A stretch of 64,000 bases of DNA from Leucobacter edaphi (GCF_016522535.1 NZ_JAEHOI010000005.1:1-64000), one strand, 5' to 3'; shown: positions 8,628-17,808, counted from the first letter of the stretch. Program-made: numbers and translations. Notes: generated by a model not told the origin, from the letters alone.

Positions 8628-9373
8628 CCCGACCGATCACCCTCATCACCGGCGGCAGCCGCGGGATCGGCGCCGCGACCGCCCGGCGCCTCGCCGCCGA
8701 CGGCCACGACCTCATCCTCAGCTACCGCGCACGCCAGGAAGAGGCGGAGGCGGTGCGCGCCGACTGCGAGGCGCTCGGCGCGCGCGTCGAGCTGATCCGG
8801 ATCGACCTCTCCGACCTCGACCAGGCCGAAGCACTGATCCCCCGCGCCATCGCGATCTTCGGCCACGTCGACAACCTCGTCAACAACGCCGGGATCACCG
8901 GCCGGATCGGGCCGTTCCTCGAGGCGCCGCGCGCCGAGATCGAGGCCGTGTTCCGCCTCAACGTGCTGTCGCAGATCCTCGTCACCCAGGCCGCGATCGC
9001 CCACATGTCGACCGCCCGCGGCGGGCGCGGGGGCGCGATCGTCAATCTCTCGAGCAGCGCGGCCTCGCACGGCGCCGCGAACATCTACATCCCCTACGCG
9101 ATGAGCAAGGCGGCGACGAATATCCTCACGCTCGGCACGAGCCGCGAGTTCGCCGGTGAGGGCGTGCGCGTCAACACCGTCTCCCCCGGAACGACCGACA
9201 CGGAGATCCACGCCGATGGCGGCCAGCCCAACGCGGTAACGGAGCGCGCCGGCCGCATTCCCATGGGCCGCGCTGGCCGCCCCGAGGAGATCGCTGACGC
9301 GATCGCCTACCTCCTCGGCGACGGCGCGAGCTACACGACGGGCGCCGAGATCAAGGTCACTGGCGGCAGCTGA
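8624..9373 (+). CDS. SDR-family oxidoreductase
   Basis: This 249-residue classical short-chain dehydrogenase/reductase has the NAD(P)-binding TGGSRGIG at 9-16, NNAG at 87-90, the catalytic Ser region NLSSSA near 141-146, and YxxxK at Tyr158/Lys162. SPGTTDTEI follows the active site and the end is G-rich (AEIKVTGGS), typical of FabG-like members. It acts in the cytoplasm on a carbonyl or alcohol substrate that sequence cannot identify. It is translationally coupled to the XRE-cupin gene, so it probably belongs to the same catabolic regulon as the ureohydrolase. Confidence 0.88.
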   Translation: MTRPITLITGGSRGIGAATARRLAADGHDLILSYRARQEEAEAVRADCEALGARVELIRIDLSDLDQAEALIPRAIAIFGHVDNLVNNAGITGRIGPFLEAPRAEIEAVFRLNVLSQILVTQAAIAHMSTARGGRGGAIVNLSSSAASHGAANIYIPYAMSKAATNILTLGTSREFAGEGVRVNTVSPGTTDTEIHADGGQPNAVTERAGRIPMGRAGRPEEIADAIAYLLGDGASYTTGAEIKVTGGS

Positions 9374-9440
9374 GCGCAGCGGCCCGGGCTGCCCGGGCGC
9401 GGGCGCGCACCCGGCACGGTCCCACGCTCGCCCGGCATGC

Positions 9441-11009
9441 TCAGGACTCGGCCTCGGCGATGGACACGATCCGGCGCGCCATTCCTGAGAAGATGAGGCC
9501 GTGGAACGGAAGCACCGACCACCAGTACAGGCGCCCGCTCAGCCCACGCGGGAAGAAGATCGCCCGCTGCCGGTAACGCACTTCGTCATCAGGCCGTTCG
9601 ATCCCGAGCTCGAGCCAAGCCTGCCCCGGCAGCTTCATCTCGGCCCGCAGCCGCAGCAGCACGCCCGGCTCGCTCGTCTCCACGCGCCAGAAGTCGATCG
9701 CGTCGCCGGCGACGACGCTGGATCGGTTGCGCCGACCCCGCTGCAGGCCGACCCCTCCGACGAGCCGATCCATCCATCCGCGCAGCGCCCACAACAGCGG
9801 CGGTGAGTACCAGCCGTTCTGTCCACCGATTCCGGCGATCACACCCCAGAGCGCGTCCCGCGTCGCGCGGGTGGGGAGCTCCCGCACGTCGGTGAAGACC
9901 GTGCGGCCCGCCCAGTCGGGGTCGCTCGGCAGCGGATCGCTCGGGGCGTCCGGCACGCGGGAGTCGCGCCAGCTCGTCTCGACCTGATCGAGTTCGACAC
10001 GCCCCAGCGCCAGTTCGACGGCGTCACGGTAGCTCAGGAGCCCCGAAGCTGGCGGCGGGATGATCCCGTCGATGTCGTGGTTCTTCATCACGCAGTCGTG
10101 CTGCAGCGATTCGACGAGGGGTCTCGCGAGCTGCCGCGGCACGGGGGTCACGAGCCCGACCCAGTGCGAGGCCAGCCAGGGCGTCAGCACGGGCAGGGAG
10201 GCGATGCGTCGCTGCGGAAGCCCCGCGCACACGGCGTACCCGTTCATCATCTGCCCGTAGCGCAGCACGCTGGGCCCGCCGATGTCGACGGCGCGGTTGA
10301 TCTCCGGCGCGATCCTGGGCGCTGCGAGCAGGTAGTAGAGCACGTCGCGCACCGCGATCGGCTGGATGAAGTTGCGCACCCACTTCGGGGCCGGCATGTA
10401 GGGCAGCACCTCGGTCAGGTGCCGGATCATCTCGAAGGACGCTGATCCGGATCCGATCACCACGCCGGCCTGCAGCACGAGTGTTGGAACCCCCGATCCG
10501 AGCAGTATTTCCCCGACTTCCTTGCGGGATCGCAGATGCTCCGACAGTTCGCCGTTGGCCGGCGCCAGCCCGCCGAGATAGACGATCCGGGACACCCCGT
10601 AGTCCCGGGCCGCCGCGGCGACCGTGCGGGCGATCCGCGCATCGGTCGATGCGAAGCCCGCGCCGCTCGACATCGAGTGCACGAGGTAGTAGACGATGTC
10701 GACGTCCTCCATCGCGCCCGCGACGACGGCGGTGTCTTGCGCGTCACCCTCCGCGGCCTCGACGCGTTCGCCCCAGGGGAAGGCGGCGAGCCGGCCGGGA
10801 TCCCGCACCAGCACGCGCACCCGGTATCCGGCGTTGAGGAGGCGCGGCACGAGGCGGGCTCCGATGTAGCCCGTTGCGCCGATCACGAGCACCCTCGCGG
10901 CCCGGCCGGACTCGTCGACCGTGGCGCGAAGCTCGGGCTCTCGACCCGTCGGGGCGCTCAGGATTCGCGCTGGCGTTCGCGCGTCTTCCCGGGGTTCTGG
11001 ATCGGTCAT
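9441..11009 (-). CDS. NAD(P)-binding epimerase-like protein with DUF2867 domain
   Basis: This 522-residue protein has two parts. The N-terminal atypical SDR has the nucleotide-binding VIGATGYIGARLV at about 42-54 and the VRVLVRDPGRL segment. The C-terminal half resembles DUF2867, with FWRVE and RLRAEMKLPGQAWLELGI preceding a hydrophobic WWSVLPFH region. Function is not established for this architecture. GAGGTGA lies upstream of ATG 11009. It starts 9 bases after the stop of the DUF1295 gene, so the two form an operon; a role in lipid or isoprenoid modification would suit a membrane reductase partner but is a guess. Confidence 0.75.
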   Translation of the reverse strand: MTDPEPREDARTPARILSAPTGREPELRATVDESGRAARVLVIGATGYIGARLVPRLLNAGYRVRVLVRDPGRLAAFPWGERVEAAEGDAQDTAVVAGAMEDVDIVYYLVHSMSSGAGFASTDARIARTVAAAARDYGVSRIVYLGGLAPANGELSEHLRSRKEVGEILLGSGVPTLVLQAGVVIGSGSASFEMIRHLTEVLPYMPAPKWVRNFIQPIAVRDVLYYLLAAPRIAPEINRAVDIGGPSVLRYGQMMNGYAVCAGLPQRRIASLPVLTPWLASHWVGLVTPVPRQLARPLVESLQHDCVMKNHDIDGIIPPPASGLLSYRDAVELALGRVELDQVETSWRDSRVPDAPSDPLPSDPDWAGRTVFTDVRELPTRATRDALWGVIAGIGGQNGWYSPPLLWALRGWMDRLVGGVGLQRGRRNRSSVVAGDAIDFWRVETSEPGVLLRLRAEMKLPGQAWLELGIERPDDEVRYRQRAIFFPRGLSGRLYWWSVLPFHGLIFSGMARRIVSIAEAES

Positions 11010-11018
11010 GACGTCACC

Positions 11019-11933
11019 TCACTGCTTCCTAGGAATCGGAACGAGCACGGGCGTCTTTGCCCGATATGCCTGATAGGCGGGATCATCCGCCCACTTCTTG
11101 TCGGCCTTCTTCTCGAGGGTCGGGATCCCGCTCACGCGAGTCAGGAGCAGCACGACGAAGGCCGGCGACAGCAGAGCAATCCACTGCCACCCCTGCAGCG
11201 CGGGAGCGGCGATCACGAGCACGCCGATCCAGAGCAGAATCTCACCGAAGTAGTTCGGGTGGCGGGAGAGCGACCACAGGCCCGAGGAGATGAAGCGACC
11301 CCGGTTCGCCGGATCGGCCTTGAACCGGGACTTCTGCGCGTCCGCCGTGACCTCGATCGCGAAGCCCGCCACCCACAGCGCGAGCCCGAGCCCGGTCGTC
11401 CAGTCGAGGGGCGTCGAGTGCGAGGACGACAGCGCGATCCACGCCGCAGCTGCCGTCAGGCTCACCCACAGGCCCTGCAGCGTCCACACCATGAAGAATC
11501 GCAGCTTCGACTTCATGATCTCGTCGAAGCGGTCGTCACCGCCCGAACGAATATTGCGCGCGAACAGGAAGCTCCCGAGCCGCACCGCCCACACCACCAC
11601 GACCGCTGCCAAGATCATGTCGCGCGCGTCGAGGCTCGGCGAGAGCACGACGAGCATGATCGTCACCGCGATGTAGGTGAGGCTGCCGGTCAGGTCGAAG
11701 AAGCGGTCCGTCTTCGCGATCACGGCCGGGATGTAGGCGAGCCACTGCACCAGGAAGGCGATGAGCACCGCGATCCCGAATCCGGGCAGGCCGGGCGCCC
11801 CGCTCGCGTCGCTCGCCCCGTTTGCACCGCCGAGAGTCCAGCCGTTCTGGCTTCCCGCGAGCGCGAGAAGCGCGCCCACGGCGATGACCGCGACGATCAC
11901 GATGGTGAGGAGAACATTTCGTGGGAGAGACAT
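11019..11933 (-). CDS. DUF1295 membrane protein, steroid-reductase-like
   Basis: This 304-residue integral membrane protein starts with a hydrophobic helix (VLLTIVIVAVIAVGALLALA) and has about seven further hydrophobic segments. The C-terminal region carries GLWSLSRHPNYFGEILLWIG (about 236-255), the hallmark of DUF1295 and related steroid 5-alpha-reductase or isoprenylcysteine methyltransferase folds, where Arg-His-Pro-Asn-Tyr marks the cofactor or substrate site. It is the first gene of a two-gene operon with the DUF2867 SDR. The substrate is unknown. The reductase label is by family resemblance only. Confidence 0.82.
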   Translation of the reverse strand: MSLPRNVLLTIVIVAVIAVGALLALAGSQNGWTLGGANGASDASGAPGLPGFGIAVLIAFLVQWLAYIPAVIAKTDRFFDLTGSLTYIAVTIMLVVLSPSLDARDMILAAVVVVWAVRLGSFLFARNIRSGGDDRFDEIMKSKLRFFMVWTLQGLWVSLTAAAAWIALSSSHSTPLDWTTGLGLALWVAGFAIEVTADAQKSRFKADPANRGRFISSGLWSLSRHPNYFGEILLWIGVLVIAAPALQGWQWIALLSPAFVVLLLTRVSGIPTLEKKADKKWADDPAYQAYRAKTPVLVPIPRKQ

Positions 11934-11987
11934 GGGGTCTCGTTTCTGTGCTGTGGTGTGTGCTGCGGTGTGCGCGGAGGGGGGTCG

Positions 11988-13919
11988 TCAGCGCGGGGAG
12001 GGCCGCTCGTGGGCGGCGCGGGGCTCGTAGAGTTCGTCGACGAGCGGGCCCGCTGCATCGAGGAAGGCCTGACGCTTCAGCTTCATGGTCGGGGTGATGC
12101 ACTCCCCCGACTGCTCTGAGCCGAGCACGACCGCGGTCCAGGCCTGCGCCCGCTCCCCCGGCGACACTGCGGAGTTCGCGTGCGCGATCGCGGCCGAGAT
12201 CTCCTCGTCCAGCCTGGCATCTCGGCACGCCGTCAGGCGCGTCGCATCGAGCGCCTCGGGTTCGGCCTCACCCCTCCCGAGCAGCCAGGAGCGGGCAGCG
12301 TCGGTGTCGATGATCACGAGCGCCGTGAGATAGGGGCGGTCATTGCCCACGAGGATCGCATAGGCCACGAGCGGGTGCGCTTCCACCAGCTCTTCCCACG
12401 GTTCGGGCGAGATCGTGCGCCCCGTTGAGGTCACGATGACGTGCTTGAGGCGCCCCGTGATCGTCAGCGCGCCGCTCGCGTCGAGCGATCCGAGATCCCC
12501 GGTGCGGAAGTAGCCGTCCACAAACGCGGCGGCATTGTGCTCGCTCGCGCGATACCCCGGGGAGACGCCAACGCCCCGCGCCAGCACCTCACCGTTGTCG
12601 GCGATCCGCACCTCGTTACCCGGAAGCGGCGTTCCGACGGATCCCGCAACGATCCTCCCCGGGCGGCCGCCCGTGAGCGGCGCGGTGGTCTCGGTCAGCC
12701 CGTAGCCCTCGATCACCGGCACTCCCATCCCGCGAAACAGGAGCGAGAGTTCCGGCCGCAGCACCGCAGCGCCCGAGAGCAGGTATTCCATGCGCCCACC
12801 CATGACGTCCCGCAGCCTGCGGAAGAATACCTGATCGGCGAGCGCGTGCCGCAGACGAAGCCCGAGGGGAGCAGGTTTGCCCCGCTCCTCGCACCGCGCC
12901 CACTCGACCGCGGTCCGCTGCGCGCCCCGCCACAGCGGGAGCAGGCGTTTCTGCTCGGCCGAGGCGGCCGCCGCGGCCTCAATCTTTTCCAGCACGCGCG
13001 GCACGACGACCAGGAACGTCGGCTTCAGCACGGGCAGGGCCTGCGTCACCTCTTTCGGGTCCGAGAGGTGGGCGACCCGCATCCCGTTCGAGATGCAGAT
13101 GAGCTGGAGCGCGCGCCCCAGCACGTGAGTCAACGGCAGGAACAGCACCGTGTTGCCGCCGTCGTGCACGACCTCGGAGTAGGCGGCGGCGGTGTTGAGC
13201 ACCTGTCCGACGAGATTCCCGTGGGTGATGAGCACGCCCTTGGGGGCGCCAGTCGTACCGGACGTGTACACGATCGTCGCCACGTCGTCGAGGTCGGCGT
13301 CCACCCGTCGCGCTTCGAGCTGCTCGCTCGAAATTTCTTCGCCCAGCGACTCGAGCGCCTGGAGCGAGTTGCGGGATTCGCGGGACGATGTGCCCGCCTC
13401 GTCGATCACCCAGACGATTGGCGGTTCACACCCGGCATCGGCGGCCGCGGCGAGCAGCCGATCCCGATGGTCCGGGGACTCAACAAACGCAACCACGGGA
13501 CGCGCGTCCGCAATGATTGCGGCGAGCTGGCGGAGCGGAGCGGTGTCGTAAACGGGAACCACGACGGCCCCGGCGAACAGCGCCGCCTGATCGATCACCG
13601 CCCATACGTACTGCGTCGGGGCCATGATCAGGACGGGTTCACCGGCACGCATTCCGGTTGCAATCAGGCCTTTCGCGAGGCGCGCGACCTGATCCGCGAA
13701 CTCGCGAGTGGTGACCTGCGTCCACGGCGCGTCGAGCGGGGCTTCCGGCCGACGAGTTTCGAAGGCGATGTGCCCGGGCACCCGCTGCACGCGATTGACG
13801 AGCAGGTCGGTCACGTTCCGGCACTGGTCCGTGGGAACGGCAGCGGGCGTCAACGCCCGATCCGGCTCCACGATCGTGGAGGACCGGGGTGCTGCGTTCC
13901 TACTGTTCACGTTTCCCAA
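11988..13919 (-). CDS. Long-chain fatty-acid-CoA ligase family protein
   Basis: This 643-residue ANL-superfamily adenylate-forming enzyme would activate a carboxylic acid, usually a long-chain fatty acid, to acyl-AMP and then acyl-CoA. Visible motifs are the P-loop TIVYTSGTTGAPKGV (about 213-227), GYGLTETTAPLTGG (about 403-416), and GYFRTGDLGSLDASG (about 470-484) with ITGRLKHVIVTSTGR following. Length matches the FadD15/AMP-binding group of actinobacteria. GTG at residue 4 is an alternative start to 13919. It stands alone between the DUF1295 operon and the nitrilase gene. The specific acyl substrate cannot be read. Confidence 0.87.
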   Translation of the reverse strand: MGNVNSRNAAPRSSTIVEPDRALTPAAVPTDQCRNVTDLLVNRVQRVPGHIAFETRRPEAPLDAPWTQVTTREFADQVARLAKGLIATGMRAGEPVLIMAPTQYVWAVIDQAALFAGAVVVPVYDTAPLRQLAAIIADARPVVAFVESPDHRDRLLAAAADAGCEPPIVWVIDEAGTSSRESRNSLQALESLGEEISSEQLEARRVDADLDDVATIVYTSGTTGAPKGVLITHGNLVGQVLNTAAAYSEVVHDGGNTVLFLPLTHVLGRALQLICISNGMRVAHLSDPKEVTQALPVLKPTFLVVVPRVLEKIEAAAAASAEQKRLLPLWRGAQRTAVEWARCEERGKPAPLGLRLRHALADQVFFRRLRDVMGGRMEYLLSGAAVLRPELSLLFRGMGVPVIEGYGLTETTAPLTGGRPGRIVAGSVGTPLPGNEVRIADNGEVLARGVGVSPGYRASEHNAAAFVDGYFRTGDLGSLDASGALTITGRLKHVIVTSTGRTISPEPWEELVEAHPLVAYAILVGNDRPYLTALVIIDTDAARSWLLGRGEAEPEALDATRLTACRDARLDEEISAAIAHANSAVSPGERAQAWTAVVLGSEQSGECITPTMKLKRQAFLDAAGPLVDELYEPRAAHERPSPR

Positions 13920-14012
13920 GCTAGCGGGTTTTACCTAGACAGGCTAGCAATTATGGATCTTTGGCCCGACCAGGATCAGACCCTGCGACGAGACCGCCTT
14001 AGGGTCCGTTGC

Positions 14013-14816
14013 TCAGCCCCAGGAGGAGTAGAGATCCGGGCGCCGGTCGCTCAGATAGTCGGCTTGTCCCGCCGGAACCGGGGCCACATCGGGAATGTCG
14101 GCCAGAAGCAGCTCCGCCTCACGCCCCGCGAGCGCGAGCACAATGCCCTCTCGTCCGGCGACCGTGCTGAGCCCGGCAAAAGTCTCGCCGGGATCGTCGC
14201 CGCGATCCCGCTTCGCCGCATGGTCTGCATACGCCACGACCAGGGCATTCTCTGCCGCACGGGAGCGCACCGTCACCGCGGGGACGTAATCGGAGAATCC
14301 GTCGATCGCGGTCGGCACGAGGATCAGATCGGCCCCGCGCTCCGCGAGGCCGCGCGTCGGCTCGGGGAACTCGATGTCGTAGCAAATCTGGAAGCCGACC
14401 GTCCGACCGTTCCACTCCGCGACCTCGGGCCGGGCCGCCGAAGGCGAGAACGCGAGCGGCTCGTCGGCGCCCCACAGGTGCACTTTCTCGTAGCGCAGCA
14501 CCTCGGCGCCGCGGCGGTCCCAGAGCCCGGCCGCAATCGCGTAGGAGCCGTCCGAGCGCGCGAACGGGAAGCTCGCCGCGATCGCGATCCCCTGATCGGC
14601 CGCCATTTCGGCGATATCGGAAGGGATCGATGCGACGCGTTCGGGGGTCAGCCACTCGGCGAGCTCGCGCGGCGCGTATCCGCTCACCCAGAGCTCCGGC
14701 GTGAGCAGGAGCTCCGCGCCATGCTCGCGGGCGGCGCCAGCGGCCTCCGCGACGGCGCGCAGATTCGCGTCGACGTCGAGCGGCAACGCCTCACCCTGCA
14801 GCAGTGCGATCCTCAT
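14013..14816 (-). CDS. Carbon-nitrogen hydrolase (nitrilase superfamily)
   Basis: This 267-residue cytoplasmic hydrolase has the Glu-Lys-Cys triad of the nitrilase superfamily: Glu in LLTPELWVSGYAP (about 38-50), Lys in RYEKVHLWGADE (about 108-119), and Cys in VGFQICYDIEFPE (about 142-154). Members hydrolyse amides or N-carbamoyl compounds. It is the last gene of a minus-strand operon (small membrane protein, NCS1 permease, alcohol dehydrogenase, hydrolase). With an NCS1 carrier upstream, a role in breaking down an imported amide, ureide or heterocycle ring-opening product is plausible. The spacing to the dehydrogenase gene is 12 bases. Confidence 0.87.
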   Translation of the reverse strand: MRIALLQGEALPLDVDANLRAVAEAAGAAREHGAELLLTPELWVSGYAPRELAEWLTPERVASIPSDIAEMAADQGIAIAASFPFARSDGSYAIAAGLWDRRGAEVLRYEKVHLWGADEPLAFSPSAARPEVAEWNGRTVGFQICYDIEFPEPTRGLAERGADLILVPTAIDGFSDYVPAVTVRSRAAENALVVAYADHAAKRDRGDDPGETFAGLSTVAGREGIVLALAGREAELLLADIPDVAPVPAGQADYLSDRRPDLYSSWG

Positions 14817-14828
14817 CGGGGGTTCCTT

Positions 14829-15968
14829 TCACGCGGCATGCTGGTCCGTTTCCCCATCCTCGAACACGATCACGGTGCGGGTGCGCTCGCCGCGCCGCAT
14901 CGCGTCGAAGGCTTCGTTGACGCCCTCGAGGCCCGTCCGGTCGCTGATGAGTGCGTCGAGCGGGAGTTTTCCCGCGAGGTAGGCGTCCGCGATCCGCGGG
15001 AAATCGCGCGCGGGGACGAGGCCGCCGTAGTTCGAGCCGATGATGGTTTTCCCGTCGTAGGCAAGCTGGAGCCCGTCGAGCCGGAGTTCCTGCCCCTCAG
15101 GTGGGAGACCGACGAAGACGGCACGCCCGCCAGGACGGATGAGCTCCGGCAGCTGCTGCATCGTCTGCACGCGGCCGATTGCCTCGAATGCAGCGTTTGC
15201 CCCGCCGCCCGTGAGTTCCGCGACCTCGCCGGGGAGCTCCGCACTCGCGAGCAGGCCGTGCGTCGCGCCGGCGCGTCGGGCCTCCGCGAGCTTCTCCTCG
15301 GACACGTCGACCGCGATGATCGGGTTGGCCCCCGCCAGCTTGAGGGCGGAGATGATCGACATCCCCACGCCGCCTGCGCCGACCACCACGGCGGACTCCC
15401 CCGGCTTCACCTCGGCGTTGTTTGCGACCGCGCCGAATCCCGTGCCCACGGAACACCCGATCAGGCTCGCAACGTCGAACGGGACACGATCGTCGACCTT
15501 GATCGCGGCGAAGTCAGGCACCACGATGAACTCGCTCATCGCACCGACCGCGAGATAGGGCCACGCCGCGGCACCGTCGACATCGCTCCACCGGGTCGTG
15601 CCGTCTGGCAACTGCGAGTCGTTCGAGCGGACGCGCATGCACGCCCACGGCTTCCCGCCCGTGCACTCGGCGCAGCGCTGGCAGGCCTGGTGCCAAGCCA
15701 CGATGACGTGGTCTCCCGGGGACAGGTCGCGGACGCCCTGGCCGACCGACTCGATGACCCCCGCGGCCTCGTGCCCCATCACCGCGGGCATCGGCACGCG
15801 CCACTCACCGTCGATCACGTGGCGGTCCGAGCCGCACACGCCCGCCGCGCGCACCCGGATCCGCACCTCCCCGTGCGCGGGGGCATCGAGCCGCATTCGC
15901 TCGATCCCGAGACGCCCGTCGGCGTCCCCCCGATAGACGGCCGCCCGAACCTCGATCTGCTCTGCCAT
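14829..15968 (-). CDS. Zinc-dependent alcohol dehydrogenase family protein
   Basis: This 379-residue cytoplasmic medium-chain dehydrogenase/reductase has the catalytic-zinc region AAGVCGSDRHVIDGE (about 36-50) and GHEAAGVIESVG (about 59-70), then the structural-zinc Cys cluster CQRCAECTGGKPWAC, and the coenzyme motif VVVGAGGVGMSII near 195-207. ATG 15968 lies 2 bases after the permease stop and is preceded by a purine-rich GGAAGTAGAG. It presumably oxidises an alcohol or aldehyde product of the compound imported by the NCS1 permease. The frame stays open far upstream, but that part is a shadow of the permease gene. Confidence 0.88.
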   Translation of the reverse strand: MAEQIEVRAAVYRGDADGRLGIERMRLDAPAHGEVRIRVRAAGVCGSDRHVIDGEWRVPMPAVMGHEAAGVIESVGQGVRDLSPGDHVIVAWHQACQRCAECTGGKPWACMRVRSNDSQLPDGTTRWSDVDGAAAWPYLAVGAMSEFIVVPDFAAIKVDDRVPFDVASLIGCSVGTGFGAVANNAEVKPGESAVVVGAGGVGMSIISALKLAGANPIIAVDVSEEKLAEARRAGATHGLLASAELPGEVAELTGGGANAAFEAIGRVQTMQQLPELIRPGGRAVFVGLPPEGQELRLDGLQLAYDGKTIIGSNYGGLVPARDFPRIADAYLAGKLPLDALISDRTGLEGVNEAFDAMRRGERTRTVIVFEDGETDQHAA

Positions 15969-15970
15969 CT

Positions 15971-17440
15971 CTACTTCCTTCCCGCGGCCGCGAAGATATC
16001 CGGCTGACCGTATGCGCCACGGCCGCGCCGCACATAGAGCAGAGTGTTGAGTACCAGGTAGCAGACGATCGCGATCAGGACCGCGGGAATCGTCGCGGTG
16101 CCGTAGCGGAAGATTCCCTGCGTCTCCAGCGTGATCGGGTTGTAGACCCACAGGTAGAACACGGAGGAGACCGCGACCGACACCAGCGCGGCGATGTTCA
16201 CGCCGCCCGTGAACCGCAACGGGTCTTCTGGTCCGCTCGCGTACAGGGCACGCAGCGGGACCACCTGTCGACGCAGGATGAAGTAGTCGGCGATGATTAC
16301 GCCGCAGATCGCTGCGATGAACGCGCCGGAGATCACGACGAAGGTCATGAACTCCTGGTACATGAACGCGGGGAAGAAGCTCAGCACCGCGGGCAGCGCG
16401 AGGAACGCGGCCGCGAGCACCGGCCAGCGCAGTCGGGACAGGGCCCTTCCACTCGACTGTTTCACCGCGAGCACCGTCGAATAGGCGATCGAGGCCATGC
16501 TGCCAACATTCGCGAAGCCGACAAACAGCAGGGTGAGGACACCCAGGATCGGGCCGCCGAGCGGGACCATCCAGGTCGTGGGGTCCGCTTCGCCGAGCAA
16601 GAGCCCTGCGGCCATACCGACGATCTGGGCGACGACGGTCCCCACGAGAATCCCGGTGAAGCTCGGCCACAGCGCCGCTCGGGGTCCGCGCGTGAGCCGC
16701 GCGAGCGTTCCCATCACCGGCCACCAGGACAGTCCGGCCCCCAGGTTGAACTCGACCGCCATCATGAAGTTGAGTTGCGTATCGGGAAACGGCGATGCCG
16801 GCTTGGCCGCGAGGAGGTCGTCCCAGCTGTACTGGGACATCAACAGCACCATCATGAGTGCGACGACGACCAGAAGCCCAGGCGCGATGAAGCGGTTGAG
16901 CTTGCTGATCGTGACGGGTCCGCGGGCGAGGATAATCCAGCCTACGAAGATTGCGGCGAGCGCGAACACGGTGACGAGGGGACCGAACTGGTCGAGATGC
17001 GTTCCGAATCCCTGGTTCGAGATTTCGGAGAAAGCTCGCCCAAACATGACCCCGAGCAGCGAGGTCCACCCCATCTCGATGAGCAGCACGATCACGAACA
17101 CGACGATTCCAACACCGACGATGCCGAACACCGACTTCAGGGCTCGGTACTGCTCGACCCCGAGGCGTTGGCTGAGCACGACGCTCCCGAGCGCCATGAT
17201 CGCGAGCCCAATGCTGTTTCCGATGAGCATCGCCGCGATACCGTCGGTGAAGCCAACGAGCAGCACGGTGGAGCCTCCCGTGAGGAACGCCCAGGTCGCG
17301 ATCGCGAGGCTCAGATTCACCCAGCTGAAGTCCGCGGCGCTCCAGATCCGCTCCTGCTTGAGGAGCGGGAACGATCCGTAGGTCGCTTCCTTGGCGACGT
17401 CCTGCTCGGCTTGCGAACGCGGTTCCGTCGCGCCGTTCAC
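15971..17440 (-). CDS. NCS1-family nucleobase/cation symporter (cytosine-permease-like)
   Basis: This 489-residue inner-membrane transporter has about 12 hydrophobic segments. The N-terminal RIWSAADFSWVNLSLAIATW segment and later GLSWWPVMGTLARLTRG (about 234-250) are typical of the NCS1 family, which imports cytosine, hydantoin, allantoin, uracil or thiamine-like compounds with H+ or Na+. Its start overlaps the stop of a 60-residue membrane protein gene by 4 bases, so translation is coupled. Together with the dehydrogenase, hydrolase and divergent Lrp regulator it looks like an uptake-and-catabolism operon for an N-containing small molecule. Substrate identity is open. Confidence 0.86.
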   Translation of the reverse strand: MNGATEPRSQAEQDVAKEATYGSFPLLKQERIWSAADFSWVNLSLAIATWAFLTGGSTVLLVGFTDGIAAMLIGNSIGLAIMALGSVVLSQRLGVEQYRALKSVFGIVGVGIVVFVIVLLIEMGWTSLLGVMFGRAFSEISNQGFGTHLDQFGPLVTVFALAAIFVGWIILARGPVTISKLNRFIAPGLLVVVALMMVLLMSQYSWDDLLAAKPASPFPDTQLNFMMAVEFNLGAGLSWWPVMGTLARLTRGPRAALWPSFTGILVGTVVAQIVGMAAGLLLGEADPTTWMVPLGGPILGVLTLLFVGFANVGSMASIAYSTVLAVKQSSGRALSRLRWPVLAAAFLALPAVLSFFPAFMYQEFMTFVVISGAFIAAICGVIIADYFILRRQVVPLRALYASGPEDPLRFTGGVNIAALVSVAVSSVFYLWVYNPITLETQGIFRYGTATIPAVLIAIVCYLVLNTLLYVRRGRGAYGQPDIFAAAGRK

Positions 17441-17619
17441 AGCGCTACCCCGAGGACGGAGAGGACCACGATTCCCGCGGCAACCCCGAGGAAGAGCGCG
17501 AGGCTCCTCCCGCTCAGTGCCGCGTGCACCGGGTCGTTTGCCTCGCTCGTTTCGACCTCCGCCAGGCGGTGAGCGAGTTCCTGCTCGAGCTCTGTGCCGA
17601 GCTGTGCTGACTCTGACAT
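17437..17619 (-). CDS. Small single-span membrane protein coupled to NCS1 permease
   Basis: This 60-residue protein has a charged N-terminal half (Glu/Gln/Ala-rich, likely helical, 1-33) and one hydrophobic helix, SLALFLGVAAGIVVLSVLGVAL, ending the chain. No family is recognised. A strong GAGGAGGT ribosome site precedes ATG 17619, and the stop overlaps the permease start (ATGA), which argues that it is real. It may be an accessory or stabilising subunit of the permease, as small partner proteins are known for some other secondary carriers; this is inference. Confidence 0.7.
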   Translation of the reverse strand: MSESAQLGTELEQELAHRLAEVETSEANDPVHAALSGRSLALFLGVAAGIVVLSVLGVAL

Positions 17620-17704
17620 GCGGGTCCTACCTCCTCGTGATTCCCGGAACTACGGCTTCGTAATTCGGGGAAAGCCTAGGGACGCACCGAGCGCTACACA
17701 ATCG

Positions 17705-17722
17705 GAATTGCACACACAATTC
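17705..17722. promoter_or_regulatory. Candidate operator for the Lrp-type regulator
   Basis: GAATTG (17705-17710) and CAATTC (17717-17722) are perfect inverted arms with CACACA between, in the 189-bp gap between the divergent NCS1 operon and Lrp-type gene. A second, imperfect pair, TTCCCGGAA/TTCGGGGAA, lies at 17641-17672 closer to the small membrane protein. Either may be bound by the adjacent regulator. Confidence 0.45.
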
Positions 17723-17808
17723 AGCGAAACTGCACAAACGCACGGACTCCGGGCAGATCCGCATTTTTGTGACCCGAAATGTCCGTCTGAGCTGCGAAAA
17801 TAAAGATC

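Noticed and set aside
14829-17069. A 746-residue fusion protein including the alcohol dehydrogenase
   Set aside because: The N-terminal half is a shadow of the NCS1 permease gene; the true start at 15968 directly follows the permease stop.
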